From Megascapheus bottae (Eukaryota > Chordata > Mammalia > Rodentia > Geomyidae), in NCBI GenBank assembly GCA_024803745.1, contig JANJXV010000013.1, positions 8,494,001-8,558,000 of the forward strand: 64,000 bases of DNA. Reading direction: 5' to 3'. Of the stretch, positions 22,628 through 34,454 are shown one piece after another (the first letter of the stretch is position 1; each line of letters begins with the position of its first letter). A model generated the notes under the pieces. The model made no database searches. It saw nothing but the letters and a program-made list of their open reading frames with translations, and was not told the origin of the DNA. A program made the position numbers and the translations under genes.

Positions 22628-22792
22628 CACATCTTGATCCATTCATCTATTGAGGGACATCTGGATTGGTTCCATGTCTTTGCTGTGGTAAATAATGCTG
22701 CAATGAACATGGTTGTGGTGGTATGTCTAGTATGATTTTATTTGTAGTCATTTGGGTAAATGACCAGGAGTGGCATTGCTCAATAACCCGTA
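22480..22792 (-). mobile_element. L1 ORF2 3' fragment carrying a (GT)n expansion
   Basis: Antisense of the [11 protein letters not shown] region and the segment upstream of it: TTGATCCATTCATCTATTGA, GGACATCTGGATTGGTTCC and AATGCTGCAATGAACATG. A (GT)n array at 22581-22625 sits where the L1 reads TACACAATGG, so the microsatellite grew inside the L1 copy. Confidence 0.88.
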
Positions 22793-22839
22793 GGACCATA
22801 ATAATGAAGCAGGTCAACGTGAATTCCTACAAGTGGAAA

Positions 22840-23182
22840 AAAGAGGTCTTTATTTTGTCCCGGTTGTAGTTAGATTATTGTTTTGTTTTTGTTTTTGTTT
22901 CTGATAGTTCTCTGTACCTTGTGTCTTGTATATAAATTTATTCAATCTGTGAAAGGGAAAAGAAATCACAGAAGCAGCAGGACAAAGGATGAACTAATAC
23001 AGCCTGTGAAGTCACTTGACATTACAGTGTTGGAAATGAACTCTGCAATCAGGGGAGGAGGGGACTAAGGAAGGGTCAGCAGGAGAAAATGAAGGATGGG
23101 GTAACAGTGTTTAAAAACCAATGTACTTTATCACAATTATGTGACTATAACCCCCATTCATCACCTGTTCAATAAAAATTTT
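22840..23182 (+). mobile_element. Second-type L1 3' UTR copy
   Basis: Contains AGTGTTGGAAATGAACTCTG, GGGGTAACAGTGTTTAAAAA, GTGACTATAACCCCCATTCA and a terminal TTCAATAAAAATTTT. The same order of blocks occurs at 29700-30135, 57541-57966 and, reversed, at 36200-36530. It is older than the ATATATGAAA-type copies. Its 3' end is the target of the next insertion. Confidence 0.75.
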
Positions 23183-23304
23183 TATTAATTATTTTTATTG
23201 TAATTAATTGGAAGTGTTACATTATATTCACCAGATAGAAGGTGCATTACTTCACAAACATTGATACCCTTTCTCATGACGTGGTCCCCATCAATAAAAA
23301 TTTT
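23169..23304 (-). mobile_element. L1 3' end nested in another L1 3' end, with TSD
   Basis: Minus copy: ATTTTTATTGTAATTAATTG, AGTGTTACATTATATTCACC, ATTACTTCACAAACATTGAT, ending CATGACGTGGTCCCCA. It is flanked by TCAATAAAAATTTT at 23169-23182 and 23291-23304, an exact 14-bp repeat that comes from the 3' tail of the + strand L1. Confidence 0.88.
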
Positions 23305-23379
23305 AATAAATAAGTACAAGGGAAAAAAGACAACATTGGAGAGATAAGACAAAAAGCATTCGGAGATGTGGAAAGGATT

Positions 23380-23460
23380 TTGTTTTCAACACTGGGAGTC
23401 AATTCCAGGACTTCTTCATGTAGGTAAATGTCTACCAACTGAGCTACAGACCCAGCCATG
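23380..23460 (-). mobile_element. ID-like SINE fragment
   Basis: The minus strand reads GGCTGGGTCTGTAGCTCAGT, TGGTAGACATTTACC, then GGAATTGACTCCCAGTGTTG. It is an ID-like monomer, diverged. Confidence 0.7.
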
Positions 23461-24988
23461 TGGAAGGATTCAGAAACATAGAACTAGTAAGGTTAGATTT
23501 CATTGTTAAGTCACGCTGGTAAGGATACATTAGGAGAATAAGCACAATAGAAAAAATGACCAATGCGGCTATACATTGCTATTATTGTTAGAGATGATGA
23601 TGAAAGTCAAACGAGGCAAATGGTAGAGATGTAGAACCTGCCTGGTGTTTCATAGCAGAGAAAGAATTGGATGAAGGGGGACTTAAAATAATCTCTAGAT
23701 TCTTGCAGGGTGAACTACAGGCCTGGAGGACTTTAAAAATTGAGCAGACGCATAGAACATTGATGAAGAACTCTTTGCTTTGCCATAAACCTCTTGGCTG
23801 CCCTTCTTTTTGATTAAAAGGAACTTTATTCTGTTATATTTTCTTGTTCATCAAATTTAAAAAAAGAACTCAAAGTTCTCATTTTCTGAAATGACTTCCT
23901 GTATCCCTAGAAATTATTTTCAGAAATTTGCTCCCCTAGACACACCAGACTTTAACAATTGCCTGTTTTGAGTTACTGACTCTCAGGTTAGGAGGAAAGT
24001 AAGTTGCTTTGAGGAACCCTCAGGCAAAGAATTCAACACAATCTCCAGGCCTCTGTAAAAGCTACTGTCCTTGCTAGAGATATGAATGTGGATCACATTT
24101 CAAAACCAGAGACCATTGATATGAGGGCACATTTTCACTGTGACAATAATCAGGGAAAAATTAAACATTCATAGTATGGTAATTAAGAGCTGAATAATTT
24201 ACTCTAAACCAATAAAGTAGATGTTAGTAGTGTGAAAGCTCCAGAATGAAACATAGTGAAGGAAAAATAACAATTTGATCAGTGGCATTAGGAAAATAGA
24301 ACATGTTTCCACTATTAGGATTGGAATTTAGAAGGAGAATGTACTCCCAAACTTGGGCAGTGAGCAGGGGTGGTTTTGATGCTCAGATAGGATTAATCCA
24401 ATAAACAGCACCCCAATATTTCTTTGATGAGTTATGTGACCAGGTCTAAATCCTTCAATCAATTAGTAGCTTTATTTCCAAATCTGACATTGAGCATGAA
24501 GTAATTCCTGTCCAGTCAGCAATATGCCCTCACATATAAACATAACAATCTGTCATTGTCCTCCCAATTATACAGCAGCCTTGCAGGAAGTCTAGTTGTT
24601 GTTTGATTTTACCAAACCCTCCGGATAAGTTGACTGCTCTGCAGTGGTTCACTTTCTTATGCTTAGGTCTGTGGGATCAGGGGCTGAGACTACCCAATGA
24701 AGCAGGGACCACTGGAAGTCTCTCAAAGATCCAAAAATCCCCTTGACAACTTCTGGCAATCATAGATATCCTGAGAGATCTATCATCATCAACACCATCC
24801 CAGAGCTCAGGATAATCACAGCAAGACAGTGAACCAAAGGAAGCCTTTCTGTTTACGTTACTTTTACCCCCAGGCAGGCTCCCATGGTCTCTTTCTTTGA
24901 TACATATAAGCCATGTTCTCACATATGTTCTTTTAATTATCTGTGTGTTTGCGAGCATATGTGTGTGTGTGCACATTCACACATGCAT
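23461..24988. other. Unique sequence, nothing recognised
   Basis: About 1.5 kb without recognised repeats or genes. A short GT-rich stretch at about 24957-24972 adjoins the next SINE. Confidence 0.5.
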
Positions 24989-25220
24989 GTCAGTACTGGG
25001 GCTTGAGCTCAAAGCCTGGGTACTATCCCTGAACTTTTCTTCTTTTTTTTTTTTTATTCAGGGCTGGTACTCTACCACTTGAGCCACACTTCCCCCTTCC
25101 AACATTTTTTTTACCCAATGATAGGCAAATTTTCTTGCCTGGAATGGCTTCAAACTATGATCCTCAGATCTCAGACGTCAAAATCACCAGAATTATAGAC
25201 ATGAGTTACCAGTGGCTGAA
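24989..25220 (-). mobile_element. B1-dID-like composite SINE
   Basis: GTCAGTACTGGGGCTTGAGC, CTCTACCACTTGAGCCACAC and CTCAGATCTCAGACGTCAAA follow the minus orientation. Confidence 0.88.
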
Positions 25221-26104
25221 TCATATCATTGTTTTAATTCACAGCCTAGCTTTGAAACTCCTAGGTGTCCAACATTTTGAACCCAGATTCTCTGTAGGTT
25301 TTAAAGTACCCCAAATCTTTTGAACCTTTGCTACTTTCCCATGCTACTTCATAAATATGAAACACACACACACGAGGACAACTCATCCTTTGGGAATTTG
25401 TTGTTTATTTCCCTTCAGGAAGGAGGGACTCTGTTGGAATCTTGTGCTTGAGAAGGAGCACAAGAGCTATGTGCACTGACCTGCTGTTCACAATTCGAAG
25501 AGGCTTGTGACACCTTCTTCATGGTTTTCTGGAAGAATTAAATTTGACAAAGTTTGATGTAGCATTTGGTCCAAATCCAATGCCTGACAGAGAGTCAGAG
25601 CCATGAGTAATGCTTGATGTTTGTGGAGTTTATCAAGATTGAAGACTATTCTTTGTGGTAGTATGAATGACTGAGGCTTGGCCCTGTCCCCATCAGTGAA
25701 AAGGACAGACTTGTATGTAATTGTATGCAGAGATACCCGGGATAAACAGCTTCACAGACACTAAAGCAAAGCATTGCTCTGGAAGATGAGTAAGTGGGAA
25801 GTGATGGGACAAGACTTTTAACCCAAAGGAACAGCACGGTCAAGGATGTACATGTGGGTTGGTGTAGAATGAAGGTCACAATCCCTCATGACTGGCATAT
25901 ACAAATAGCCATAGCATTTCTAAATGGTAGATAGAGGGAGCCCATTCCTGAATACCCCTGGTGCCAGTCTAAGTGTATTTGGACTCTGTCACTTACTGGA
26001 GAGCCATTGGATATTTCAGAGGCAAAACAGGGTAGGTTAGAAGGATGAATCTGGGGAGAGGCCTCATCTTAAAGTCTCATCTTAAGTTCTCCTTGCTGGA
26101 TTTT
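25221..26104. other. Unique sequence, nothing recognised
   Basis: No repeat or gene recognised. Confidence 0.5.
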
Positions 26105-26362
26105 CATGTACCCAGTGGTACATGGTATGTGCACAGTAAATATTTGTTGAACAAATAGTTAAATCATTATCTTGATCTTTTTCCTCCTCATTACATCAAG
26201 AAGGAAAAAAAAACATCCTGGTGAACTAAGTGATTGGCTTGGGACTGAGAGGAGAGTCCTAGTTTATGGCTGTGTGGTCTGTGGCTGCTGGAAGGTCACC
26301 TACCCTCCCAGGGCCTCATTAGCTCTCAAAAAATGGAGAAAATAAAGATAACTTGCATCTCG
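26105..26362 (+). mobile_element. L2 3' end followed by MIR fragment
   Basis: ATGTGCACAGTAAATATTTG then TTGAACAAATAG resembles an L2/MIR 3' end. At 26235-26362, TGGCTGTGTGGTCTGTGGCT, CTGGAAGGTCACCTACCC and AAAAATGGAGAAAATAAAG follow the sense MIR core. Confidence 0.6.
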
Positions 26363-26540
26363 GAGTTTTTAATTAAAATTGGTTTTCTTATTTGTAAAGG
26401 GAAAGGAAAACACTAAAAGGCAGTTTTTGGCATCCAAGGTCAATTACATTTACTAGTTGGTTTGAAATGATCTGAACTTCTTATCAGCTCTTTCATGACT
26501 TTTCCCTTACTAAGAGTGCCATAGGAAAGATGCCCATTAA

Positions 26541-26541
<1 letters not shown>

Positions 26542-26580
<39 letters not shown>
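26542..26580. repeat. (GT)n microsatellite
   Basis: About 19 GT units. Confidence 0.97.
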
Positions 26581-26582
<2 letters not shown>

Positions 26583-27455
26583 AAAAAATGTGCTTTGAAA
26601 TGTATCAAATGCCTTGAATTTACTTAACAGTAACTAACTGGTCTCATTATTTTATTAATCAAAAATATACACGCCTATGAACAATCCAGTGAACAGATTA
26701 CATATGTGTGTATGTACATATCTACTCACCAGTAAGTTTATAATGCCCAAGCAGCAGGCTACCACATACTAATTTGTTATATTCCATCCAAGTGCAAAGC
26801 CATTTGTCACTTTAATTAGCCTTCATATGATTAAGTGCATTATATGTTAGCCTTTTGGGAATGTAGAAAATAACCTCCAATTTTTATTGCTATCTTTAAA
26901 AATCCTTGAGTGTCTGAGAATTCTGGTTTGAATGTCAAAGGTAAAAAGATTTGGCCACACTTCTTTGAAATAATAAAAGAGAAACTGGCAAACCAGTGCT
27001 ACTCTACAGAGCTAAATATGATCATAAGAATGAGTTCATTGTTTTAATCAGGATACGTTGTGCATTCACCATTACCTGAATAAACATAGTAAAAGGTATA
27101 GTCCCTTCCTTTAAAGAGCTAATGATTTGCTCTCTTATTAAACAAATATGTATTGTGTTCCTAGGCACTAGAGATAGAAGAAAGAATGTAGGCACTTAGG
27201 AATATCATGACTTAGCGCAGTAGTTCCCAACCTCACTCAACATAAGGGCAATCAACGCATGATCCAGTGTCCATCAGCACCACAGAGTTCTAACAAGGAT
27301 GGCTGTTGCAGGATTCGATGGGTAGAAGGGCCCCTGTTAGTACATTTCAGCAGCAAGTTGAGAGAAGAATGTCTCAGTTGTTCTGAGAAGCCCCTTCTCT
27401 CCTACTGCTGCCCCTCCCCTCTTACACCCTGCTTACACATGTTTGCAAACACACA

Positions 27456-27456
<1 letters not shown>
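26581..27456. other. Mostly unique; short L2-like piece
   Basis: A fragment at about 27130-27180 (TTAAACAAATATGTATTGTG) looks like reversed L2. The rest is unrecognised. Confidence 0.4.

Positions 27457-27495
<39 letters not shown>
27457..27495. repeat. (CA)n microsatellite
   Basis: About 19 CA units, with an interrupted start. It creates an artificial Thr-His run in an overlapping 143-codon frame that is not a gene. Confidence 0.97.
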
Positions 27496-27496
<1 letters not shown>

Positions 27497-29177
27497 GAGG
27501 GATGAAGAGGAAGACAAGCAGGAACAGGAGGCAGGTGAAGAGGAATTATAACAAATTCCAGAGCTGTTCTGTAATACAAAAGACGTTATTTTTCAGTGTG
27601 GCCTGTCAAGACAATGATATCCTGAATCTTGAGTCTACCTTAAATCTTGAGCAAGGTACTCTACCTCTAATTCCCATGTCTGACCCATAAAATGGGGCAA
27701 GAACTTTGACCCACAAGGACACATTAGTGCCTACTGGGTAAACATTTCTGTTCACCTCTAAGCTTGCTTGCAAAATATGTAGGACTTCACTTCATCAGCA
27801 CCTCCTGAGGTTGTGATTATTCCCAGCCCCAACCTTCAGAAAGACTATACATTATTCCTTTATAATCTCTGTCAAAGTTCATTCCCCAAAATTACCTGAT
27901 GATTATTGCTTATAACCAGGCTGTTTAATATTACCAAGCCATTGCTGTGATTCCCTTCAGTGTATTTACATACTTGCTGAAGACAAATGTCCTTTCTGCA
28001 GCGCTGGCCAGTAGGAATGTGTCTAAGACGTTTATGAGAATTCCATTAAACTACCTGCTGTGTTCTGTATGCCCTTACACACCTCCAAATGAGACCTTAT
28101 TTACATAGTTGTCAAATTAAAGCATTTCTGAAGAAGCCAAGAGGGTTGCTGAGGAACTGGAAAGAAGTACGTTAAGGGAGTGGTTTTTAGGTGACTATGA
28201 ATGAAAAACTTTTTAGTGAAATAACTGAATCCCTGGTGAGGATTAATTCCAAAGGTATGATTGATGAACGTAAGCCGATCTCCTCTTGGACCTCTCCAAT
28301 CTTTTCAACCTTTTCTCTGGCTCCATCTCAACTCAAAAATTTCCAGCAAGAATTTTATGATCTCCCTTACAGTTTATTTTAATTGCATCCTAGAGGGTTT
28401 GGCTTGGATAGTTTGGGGAATTGATTGTAATTAAGGGCAAAAGATTGGAAATTTATGGCTGAACATAGAACTTAGTTCTTTGACAATACCATGGGTGCTC
28501 TGGTGAAACGCACAAGCTTGTATGGGCAGGGAGGGATAAAGGGTGCGTTTTCACATTCTGTGATGAGAAAAATAAAGAAAAAATCAAATCTCTGCCTTGA
28601 GGTTAGCATACATATGATTACAAGCTGTTCATATTTATGTATAATTGTGTCATTGGTTTTGCTCACAATGTTGCTTATGATCTGTATTCTTCAATCAAAT
28701 CTGACAGTTGAAACTATTTCACTGATATCTCAAGAAGTTTCTTCTTTTCTACTTACTTATACTATTCTATCTCATTTTTTTTTTACTTCCTGCATGACTC
28801 TACTGTGTGTTTTCTAGCTTCTAAGTTAAATGGTTAGCCTGTTCATCTTGTTCCCTTTTCAAATGTAAGCATTTGAGCCAAAAAATAATTTTTCCTATGA
28901 TACCACTCATATGCAACCTGCAACCTGTGAAGGATTTGTTTGTTATTTCCTAGTATGTATATTTTAATTTTCATATCTCTCCTTATCTCACGAGTAGTGT
29001 AGCAGTATCCTGTTTTTTAATTCAAATATGTGAGACTTTTGTTTATATGTTCCCTATTGATTTCATAAGCTAAGGCAACATAATATGTAATATAAACTTT
29101 CTAATGCAATGAGATTTGTATCATATAATTAGTATTACATCACCAAACTTGCTTTTAATTATTTCTCTATAAAAGAT
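27496..29177. other. Unique AT-rich sequence
   Basis: About 1.7 kb without a recognised repeat or gene. The longest frame (28491-28817, 108 codons) is hydrophobic and AT-driven, without motifs. Confidence 0.5.
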
Positions 29178-29276
29178 TAGGTCTTGTTGTGTTGTTCAAG
29201 CTGGCTTAGTTCTCCTAAGACCAAACTATCTTCTTGACTTGGCTGGAACTACAAGAATGTGCCATTATGTCCGACT
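29178..29276 (-). mobile_element. B1-like monomer
   Basis: AGGTCTTGTTGTGTTGTTCA, CTTGACTTGGCTGGAACTAC and GAATGTGCCATTATGTCCGA are the complement of a 7SL-derived B1/Alu-like head and body. No ID tail is visible. Confidence 0.65.
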
Positions 29277-29699
29277 CCATTAATGAAGTCTTCTAAATTG
29301 TATTATTTATGGCGATAATTCCATCTGAATTATAATAATAGAAATATACAATGGATGGTCTCAGTGTGATAAATAAAACAGTAATTTTCTCAATAGTTCT
29401 ATTAGATGTTACTTCTACATTTAAAATGACTGAGACAAATGGAGAACTATATATATATATTATCATATACATGCATATTTGTAACTATTATATGAACCTA
29501 GTGAAGCATTTTAAACATAATGTACCTTCTCTGTTCTGAACATACATTAAATTATGAACACTTGGATTCAACTTGTTTTACCACTTTATTTACATTATTT
29601 GGAATATCCTAAATTTTCTTTAGGATTAAAAGTTTGGTCAGTTCATTGATAGATGAACAGGTTCATATATTCCACCTTCTTCCCATAAACACACATTCC
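29277..29699. other. Unique AT-rich sequence
   Basis: No repeat family recognised. Confidence 0.45.
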
Positions 29700-30135
29700 T
29701 CACTGCCTTGGAGCATACATCTTATTTATTCTGAAGAAGTTTCCTTTTATCCTTGTGGTTATTGTTTTTTTAATATGCTATGTGAACTTATTTCTTCTTT
29801 TTTGTTCTTTTTCCTCTCCCTTATGTTTTATCCTGTTGCTGCTGTCTCTGACTGTGGTACCTGTTATATTGTATACACATTTATTTGTTTATTTGAATCA
29901 GTGAAGGAAAGGGGAAAAACAAGATGATAAAAGAAAGGACAAACCATCATAACAGCAATATTCACAATATAATATGTTGGAAATGAACTTTACAACTTGG
30001 GAGGGGGTGGATGGAGGGAAAGTGGGAAAAAAAAACTATGTAATGAGAAGGGGTAACAGTGTTCAGGAAGTAACATATGACCTTACTGTAACCCCCATAC
30101 ATCACCCTGATAAAATTTAAGTTAAAAAAGTTTCA
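29700..30135 (+). mobile_element. L1 3' UTR copy, second type
   Basis: Blocks in order: TTTTTTTAATATGCTATGTG, a polypyrimidine run, TTATTTGAATCAGTGAAGGA, AATATGTTGGAAATGAACTT, GGGTAACAGTGTTCAGGAAG, CTGTAACCCCCATACATCAC, and a tail near GATAAAATTTAAGTT. Confidence 0.8.
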
Positions 30136-30441
30136 TTTAAGCATGAAAATAGACTGAAGCCTCATATTAGTCTTTAAATTCCAAAGCAAGATGATAATGC
30201 ATATTGTTTTAATTTTGACTATCCCATTTCAATTTCCATGTTTCTATTCTTGAATTTTTTAATTTCATCCTTCTTATTACATATAAAACACTTTACTACG
30301 GTCTTATAGTCAAGACTTCTATTAATGTATATGTCTATTATTTTCAATCCTTAACATCTGATAACTCTCCTCAAAATCATTTTGTTTTCTACACAATTAA
30401 CAGTTTTAGAACTTCCTTTAGATCAGTACCATCATTCACTC
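30136..30441. other. Unique AT-rich sequence
   Basis: Nothing recognised. Confidence 0.4.
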
Positions 30442-30442
30442 T

Positions 30443-30489
<47 letters not shown>
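30442..30489. repeat. (GT)n microsatellite
   Basis: About 22 GT units with one interruption, directly next to a SINE tail, so it probably grew from it. Confidence 0.95.
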
Positions 30490-30490
<1 letters not shown>

Positions 30491-30712
30491 TGTGAATTAG
30501 AGCTTGAAATCAAGTTTTGGTTTGTCCTTCTTTGCTTTTTCACTAATACTAATACACTACTGCTTTGAGCCATAGATCCACTTCCAGTCGTTTGGAAATT
30601 AATTGAAGGTAAGAGTCACAAACTTTTGTTCCTAGGCTGGCTTGAAAGAGCAATCCTCAGCTCTCAGCCTCCTGAGTAGTTAAAATTACAGATATGAGCC
30701 AGTGGTGCCCAG
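30490..30712 (-). mobile_element. B1-dID-like composite SINE
   Basis: GAGCTTGAAATCAAGTTTTG, ATTAATTGAAGGTAAGAGTC and CTCAGCCTCCTGAGTAGTTA follow the minus orientation. The (GT)n array replaces the A-rich tail. Confidence 0.82.
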
Positions 30713-30859
30713 TTTTCATTATTCAGTTTTTAATAAACTCAGCATTTGTTTCTCTAAATCTCTTTATCCTCATTCTAAGATAGATATTCTGGTCACATAT
30801 TTGAAGAACAGGTAGTTTCTTCTACATTTCAGTTTCTAGTTCTTCATGGTGTGGCTTCA

Positions 30860-31285
30860 TTTATGTATTTCTTATCAGTTGATGTCATGTGTTCCTTTAT
30901 AATTAGACCTTACTTTTCCCCTTTGATTATATTAACACCGCTTTATCTTTGATGTCAAGCACTTTCATGGCCTGTGGTTAGATAGCTTACTTTTATTTAT
31001 CCTAGTTGATTATTTTTATATCTGTTGTACCTGTGAATTTCAATCTATCCTAAATGTTTGAAATTTCAGTTTTCTCTTAAAATATTTCTTCTCCATTCTC
31101 TACTTTCTTTTGAATATTTGTTATATGTGCTAAACATATTCATGTATCTTCTGTGTCTCTTCACATTTTTGGTCCATATTTCCCTGAGTAATTCATCAGT
31201 TGATTATTTCCTAAGTGTCTTTTGATACTTCTTGGTGAGCTCACAATTGGTTTGTTGGTCATTGTTTATTCGTGTTTGTAACATT
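30860..31285 (-). mobile_element. Old L1M-like 3' region
   Basis: A T-rich strand with AATTTCAGTTTTCTCTTAAA, ATATTTCTTCTCCATTCTC and CTCTTCACATTTTTGGTCC resembles the reverse complement of old mammalian L1 3' regions. It is diverged and the boundaries are guesses. Confidence 0.45.
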
Positions 31286-31289
31286 CCTA

Positions 31290-31490
31290 AGATTGAGCTT
31301 GGGGGCAGAGAAAGACCCCTGCCAGCATCCTACTACTAAAGCCATATATCCACTTTTGGCTTTTTGATGGTTAATTTGAGATACAAGTCTCAAAATTTAT
31401 CCTATCCAGGTTGGTTTCAAACTGTAATCCTCAGATCTCAGCCTCCTGAGTAGCTAGGATTTCAGGCGTGAGCCACCAGAACCTGGTGAT
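31290..31490 (-). mobile_element. B1-dID-like composite SINE
   Basis: TTTGATGGTTAATTTGAGAT, TAATCCTCAGATCTCAGCCT and TCAGGCGTGAGCCACCAGAA are seen in minus orientation. The tail half is diverged. Confidence 0.85.
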
Positions 31491-32107
31491 GATTTTTAAT
31501 TAATAGAAAAATCTAGGGATTTGTATTGAGAATATTTTTTTTCCAGCAAGGATTTGTACTTGCTTCTACTTGAGATTACCATGATGGCATGAAAAGGTCA
31601 CTGGAGTTGTCTATGTTGGTTTCAGGAGGGAACTAATTCAAGGATTATATCATCCCATGTTTTTTTTTCTCTTCTTGGCATCCTTTATGCTAATTTCCAA
31701 ACATATACAGGTAGAGAACGCAGGCACACATGGCATCCTTTAATTACTGAATTCCAGAGCAAATCCCACAGAGCATGTCACTTCACCCCCGAATGCTTCT
31801 GAGTACAACACACATAATAAAAAGGGCTGATTATGATATGCCACAAAGATGTAGTAGCATAAGTAGTTACATATTCACCCTGATCTAATATGATTCCTTT
31901 TGTTAAAATAAGGATCTAAGTAAGGGCCTTCATTTTTTATTTCTTGCTGTGTATCTTAATTTTTCAGTCATATGAAATCTGTATCTCCTGTTCCCACATT
32001 CATTTGGCTGAAGAAGCCATGTTTGTTGGTATGAAAAACATCCTGCATCATGGATTTGCCTTCTTTGTGGTAGATAAACTAATTCTTTTGGCGTTTTGAG
32101 GGGAGAG
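31491..32107. other. Unique sequence, nothing recognised
   Basis: No repeat or gene recognised. Confidence 0.5.
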
Positions 32108-32385
32108 GACATGTACTGGGGTCAGAGCTTAAGTGTCTGGATAATGGCCCTCCTTTCCTTTACCCATTCAAGGCTGGTGCTTTACCATTGGAACCTGAGT
32201 ACCACTCTTGCTTTAGTTCTGTTTTTTGTTTGTTTGTTTATTTTTGTTTCTTTGTTTGTTTTGTGGTGAATTAGATAAAAGTATTTCACAGATAGTATGC
32301 TCTGGCTAGCTTTGAAGTTCCACCCTCAAATCCCAGCCTCCTAAATAGCTAGGATTTCAGTCATGAGTCACCAGCACTGACCTTC
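32108..32385 (-). mobile_element. B1-dID-like SINE with T/TG-rich internal expansion
   Basis: ATTCAAGGCTGGTGCTTTAC, then a GTTTGTTTGTTTATTTTTG expansion of about 40 bp, then CCCAGCCTCCTAAATAGCTA and TCATGAGTCACCAGCACTGA. Confidence 0.8.
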
Positions 32386-32885
32386 TTGACACCCTCTCTT
32401 ATGAGGCTTTCTCATCTAAATATACCAACCAAACTGCTTTTTCGAAGATTATTATAACCTCATGTCATTTATGTCATAAATACATGTTGTCAGATTACTT
32501 GTAAGGTCAGTGGTATTTTATGTCATGAGGCATTTTAATGGCTCACTGTTCTCTGTCCCAGCCTCCTGGATGCCTTGCTCCTAATCCTGTCAGACCAAAC
32601 ACTGAAGAAAGCAGAGCTGTCTTTGCATCGCTATATAATCTGAAATCCTTGGTTATCTCAGATGACCTCCAAGCTTACAATGCCACCACAGATAGAGCTA
32701 CAGTGAAAACCCACATATATCTGAACTGAAAGACAGATGATGCTAGTTATAATAACCACACAGGGTCCCACTCCTCCTCTTACACAAATTCTTTGTTGTT
32801 CATCACACACATACAAAAAGAGAAAAATACATGCCTTTTCTTTTCTCTGACAACCACCTTATATTTTGTTTTCTTTGACTTACAG
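32386..32885. other. Unique sequence, nothing recognised
   Basis: No repeat family recognised. Confidence 0.45.
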
Positions 32886-32955
32886 GAAGATTAATGAGTC
32901 TCAGAAATTTCTCTTTAACTACTGTGAACTCAACAGTACTCTAGATTTTGCAAAG
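32886..32955 (+). other. Candidate 70-nt exon
   Basis: Preceded by a pyrimidine-rich stretch ending CTTTGACTTACAG and followed by GTAAGG, a good 5' splice-site match. One of the three frames is open across the whole segment (one leading base plus 23 codons, beginning KINESQKFLFNY and ending LDFAK). The other two frames have stops. I do not recognise the peptide. A SINE starts right at the downstream edge, so chance is a serious alternative. There is no evidence for neighbouring exons. Confidence 0.25.
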
Positions 32956-33160
32956 GTAAGGGAATACTGGTGTCTAAACTCAGGGCTAAACACTCTACCA
33001 CTTGAGCCATTCATGTAGTCATTTTTCCTTATTTATGTTTCCAAGTTGGACCCAATATTTCATCCAGGCTAACCTCAAATTACATTCTTCCTACTTGTTC
33101 TTCCATCACAGCTAGTATTACAAGTATGAACCATCCTGTCTGATATGTTTGGTGAGATTG
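32956..33160 (-). mobile_element. Diverged B1-dID-like SINE
   Basis: GAATACTGGTGTCTAAACTC, CTCTACCACTTGAGCCATTC and TCACAGCTAGTATTACAAGT follow the minus orientation. Confidence 0.7.
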
Positions 33161-34454
33161 TCATCTTGTTAATTTTTTTGCTCAGGCTGGCTGGGAATTG
33201 AAAAATCCTTTAGTCTAGAATTCACCTGACTACTCAGCAATATTTTCTCATGGAAATTTTTATCTGGCTTCTAGAAATCTGGAAGTAGGACCTTTCAAGA
33301 TATCTAGTCTATGTCAGAAACAGAAGTGTGAAAACTTTGCACTCTATACATAACCCAGGTAACAGCATTTGCGTTAATCCTATTATTTTGAGTCCATTCT
33401 GATCTCCTTATTTTTAGCTATTACACTCCCCCTCTTTTTTCTGAGTCATGATAGCCTGGCAATATGAATGACAACATTTGGACAGTGGAACTGAACATTG
33501 CAAAGAAACTTAAAGCCTCTCGAAGCTCGTCACAGCCTATATATTTTTTTGCTCTGCAGCATATTCTAGTGATCATGTAGCCCCATCCTGGTTCAGCAGT
33601 AAGAACCTCATTTGTCATTTGTCTGATTTGTCTGAGATGTATGGCAAAGCACTGGCTTCCTAACGAATGAGGTTGTTGAAATCAATATAAAATCTGTTCT
33701 TCAGGAAGAACATACTGGAACCCTCCAGGCATGAACTAGTGCTGCTCTCCAGAGGTAGAATCACTTCTGGAGGGAAACCCTTACTCTGCTCTCAGTGCCT
33801 TTTGGCTGATGAGTCAAGTTCATCCAGATTATCTCGGACATTTTCCTAATCACAAGTCAAGTGATTGCTGGTACAATCATGATGGCAGAATGCCTTCACA
33901 CACTACCTAGATCACTTTTTGACTGAATGCTGTGGAGTTGGTCCTGATCAAGTTGGCATCAATAATTGGCTCCCATAAATGTGGAATAAGTAAGAACTAC
34001 ATCAGGTGTATTTTCATCTTACATTGTGGCTTTTCATTTCCATTGAATTCAATAACATTGCTCTTATTTTAATGATAAAAATTGCAGATCAGAGAAGTGA
34101 AGCACTCTATTAAGACATGTATGGAAACTGAGATATGAAACCTGTGTATAGTGCAACATATAAAAATTACAGTTATGAATATGTAGAGGGAAACTGAGAT
34201 ATGAAATGACAATATAACATGTATTCCATCTGCATGCAAAATCTCTAGCAAAATGTCCATTAGACTACACAATGCAGGAAAGACTAGTACTCTTATCAAA
34301 ATGTTCCTGTACCCATCCTCATTGGAAGTCCCTCACTCATCACTGTGACTTTCACAGTGGAGTAAAATGCTGCTCTCCTCACCATAATGTTCTTCAGGTA
34401 TTTGCAAGCACCTTAAGTTGGCAGATATTTTATTTGTATTAACTGCACTTTTTT
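33161..34454. other. Unique sequence with one imperfect internal duplication
   Basis: The phrase GGAAACTGAGATATGAAA occurs twice about 65 bp apart (near 34124 and 34189), each followed by a partly similar tract, so it is an old local duplication. No gene recognised. Confidence 0.5.

Noticed and set aside
27215..27300. MER5-like DNA transposon start (GCAGTAGTTCCCAACCTC)
   Set aside because: Only the first 20 or so bases resemble the family; what follows does not.
27259..27690. 143-codon open frame
   Set aside because: It is carried across a (CA)n microsatellite that translates as Thr-His repeats, and its flanks have no coding character.
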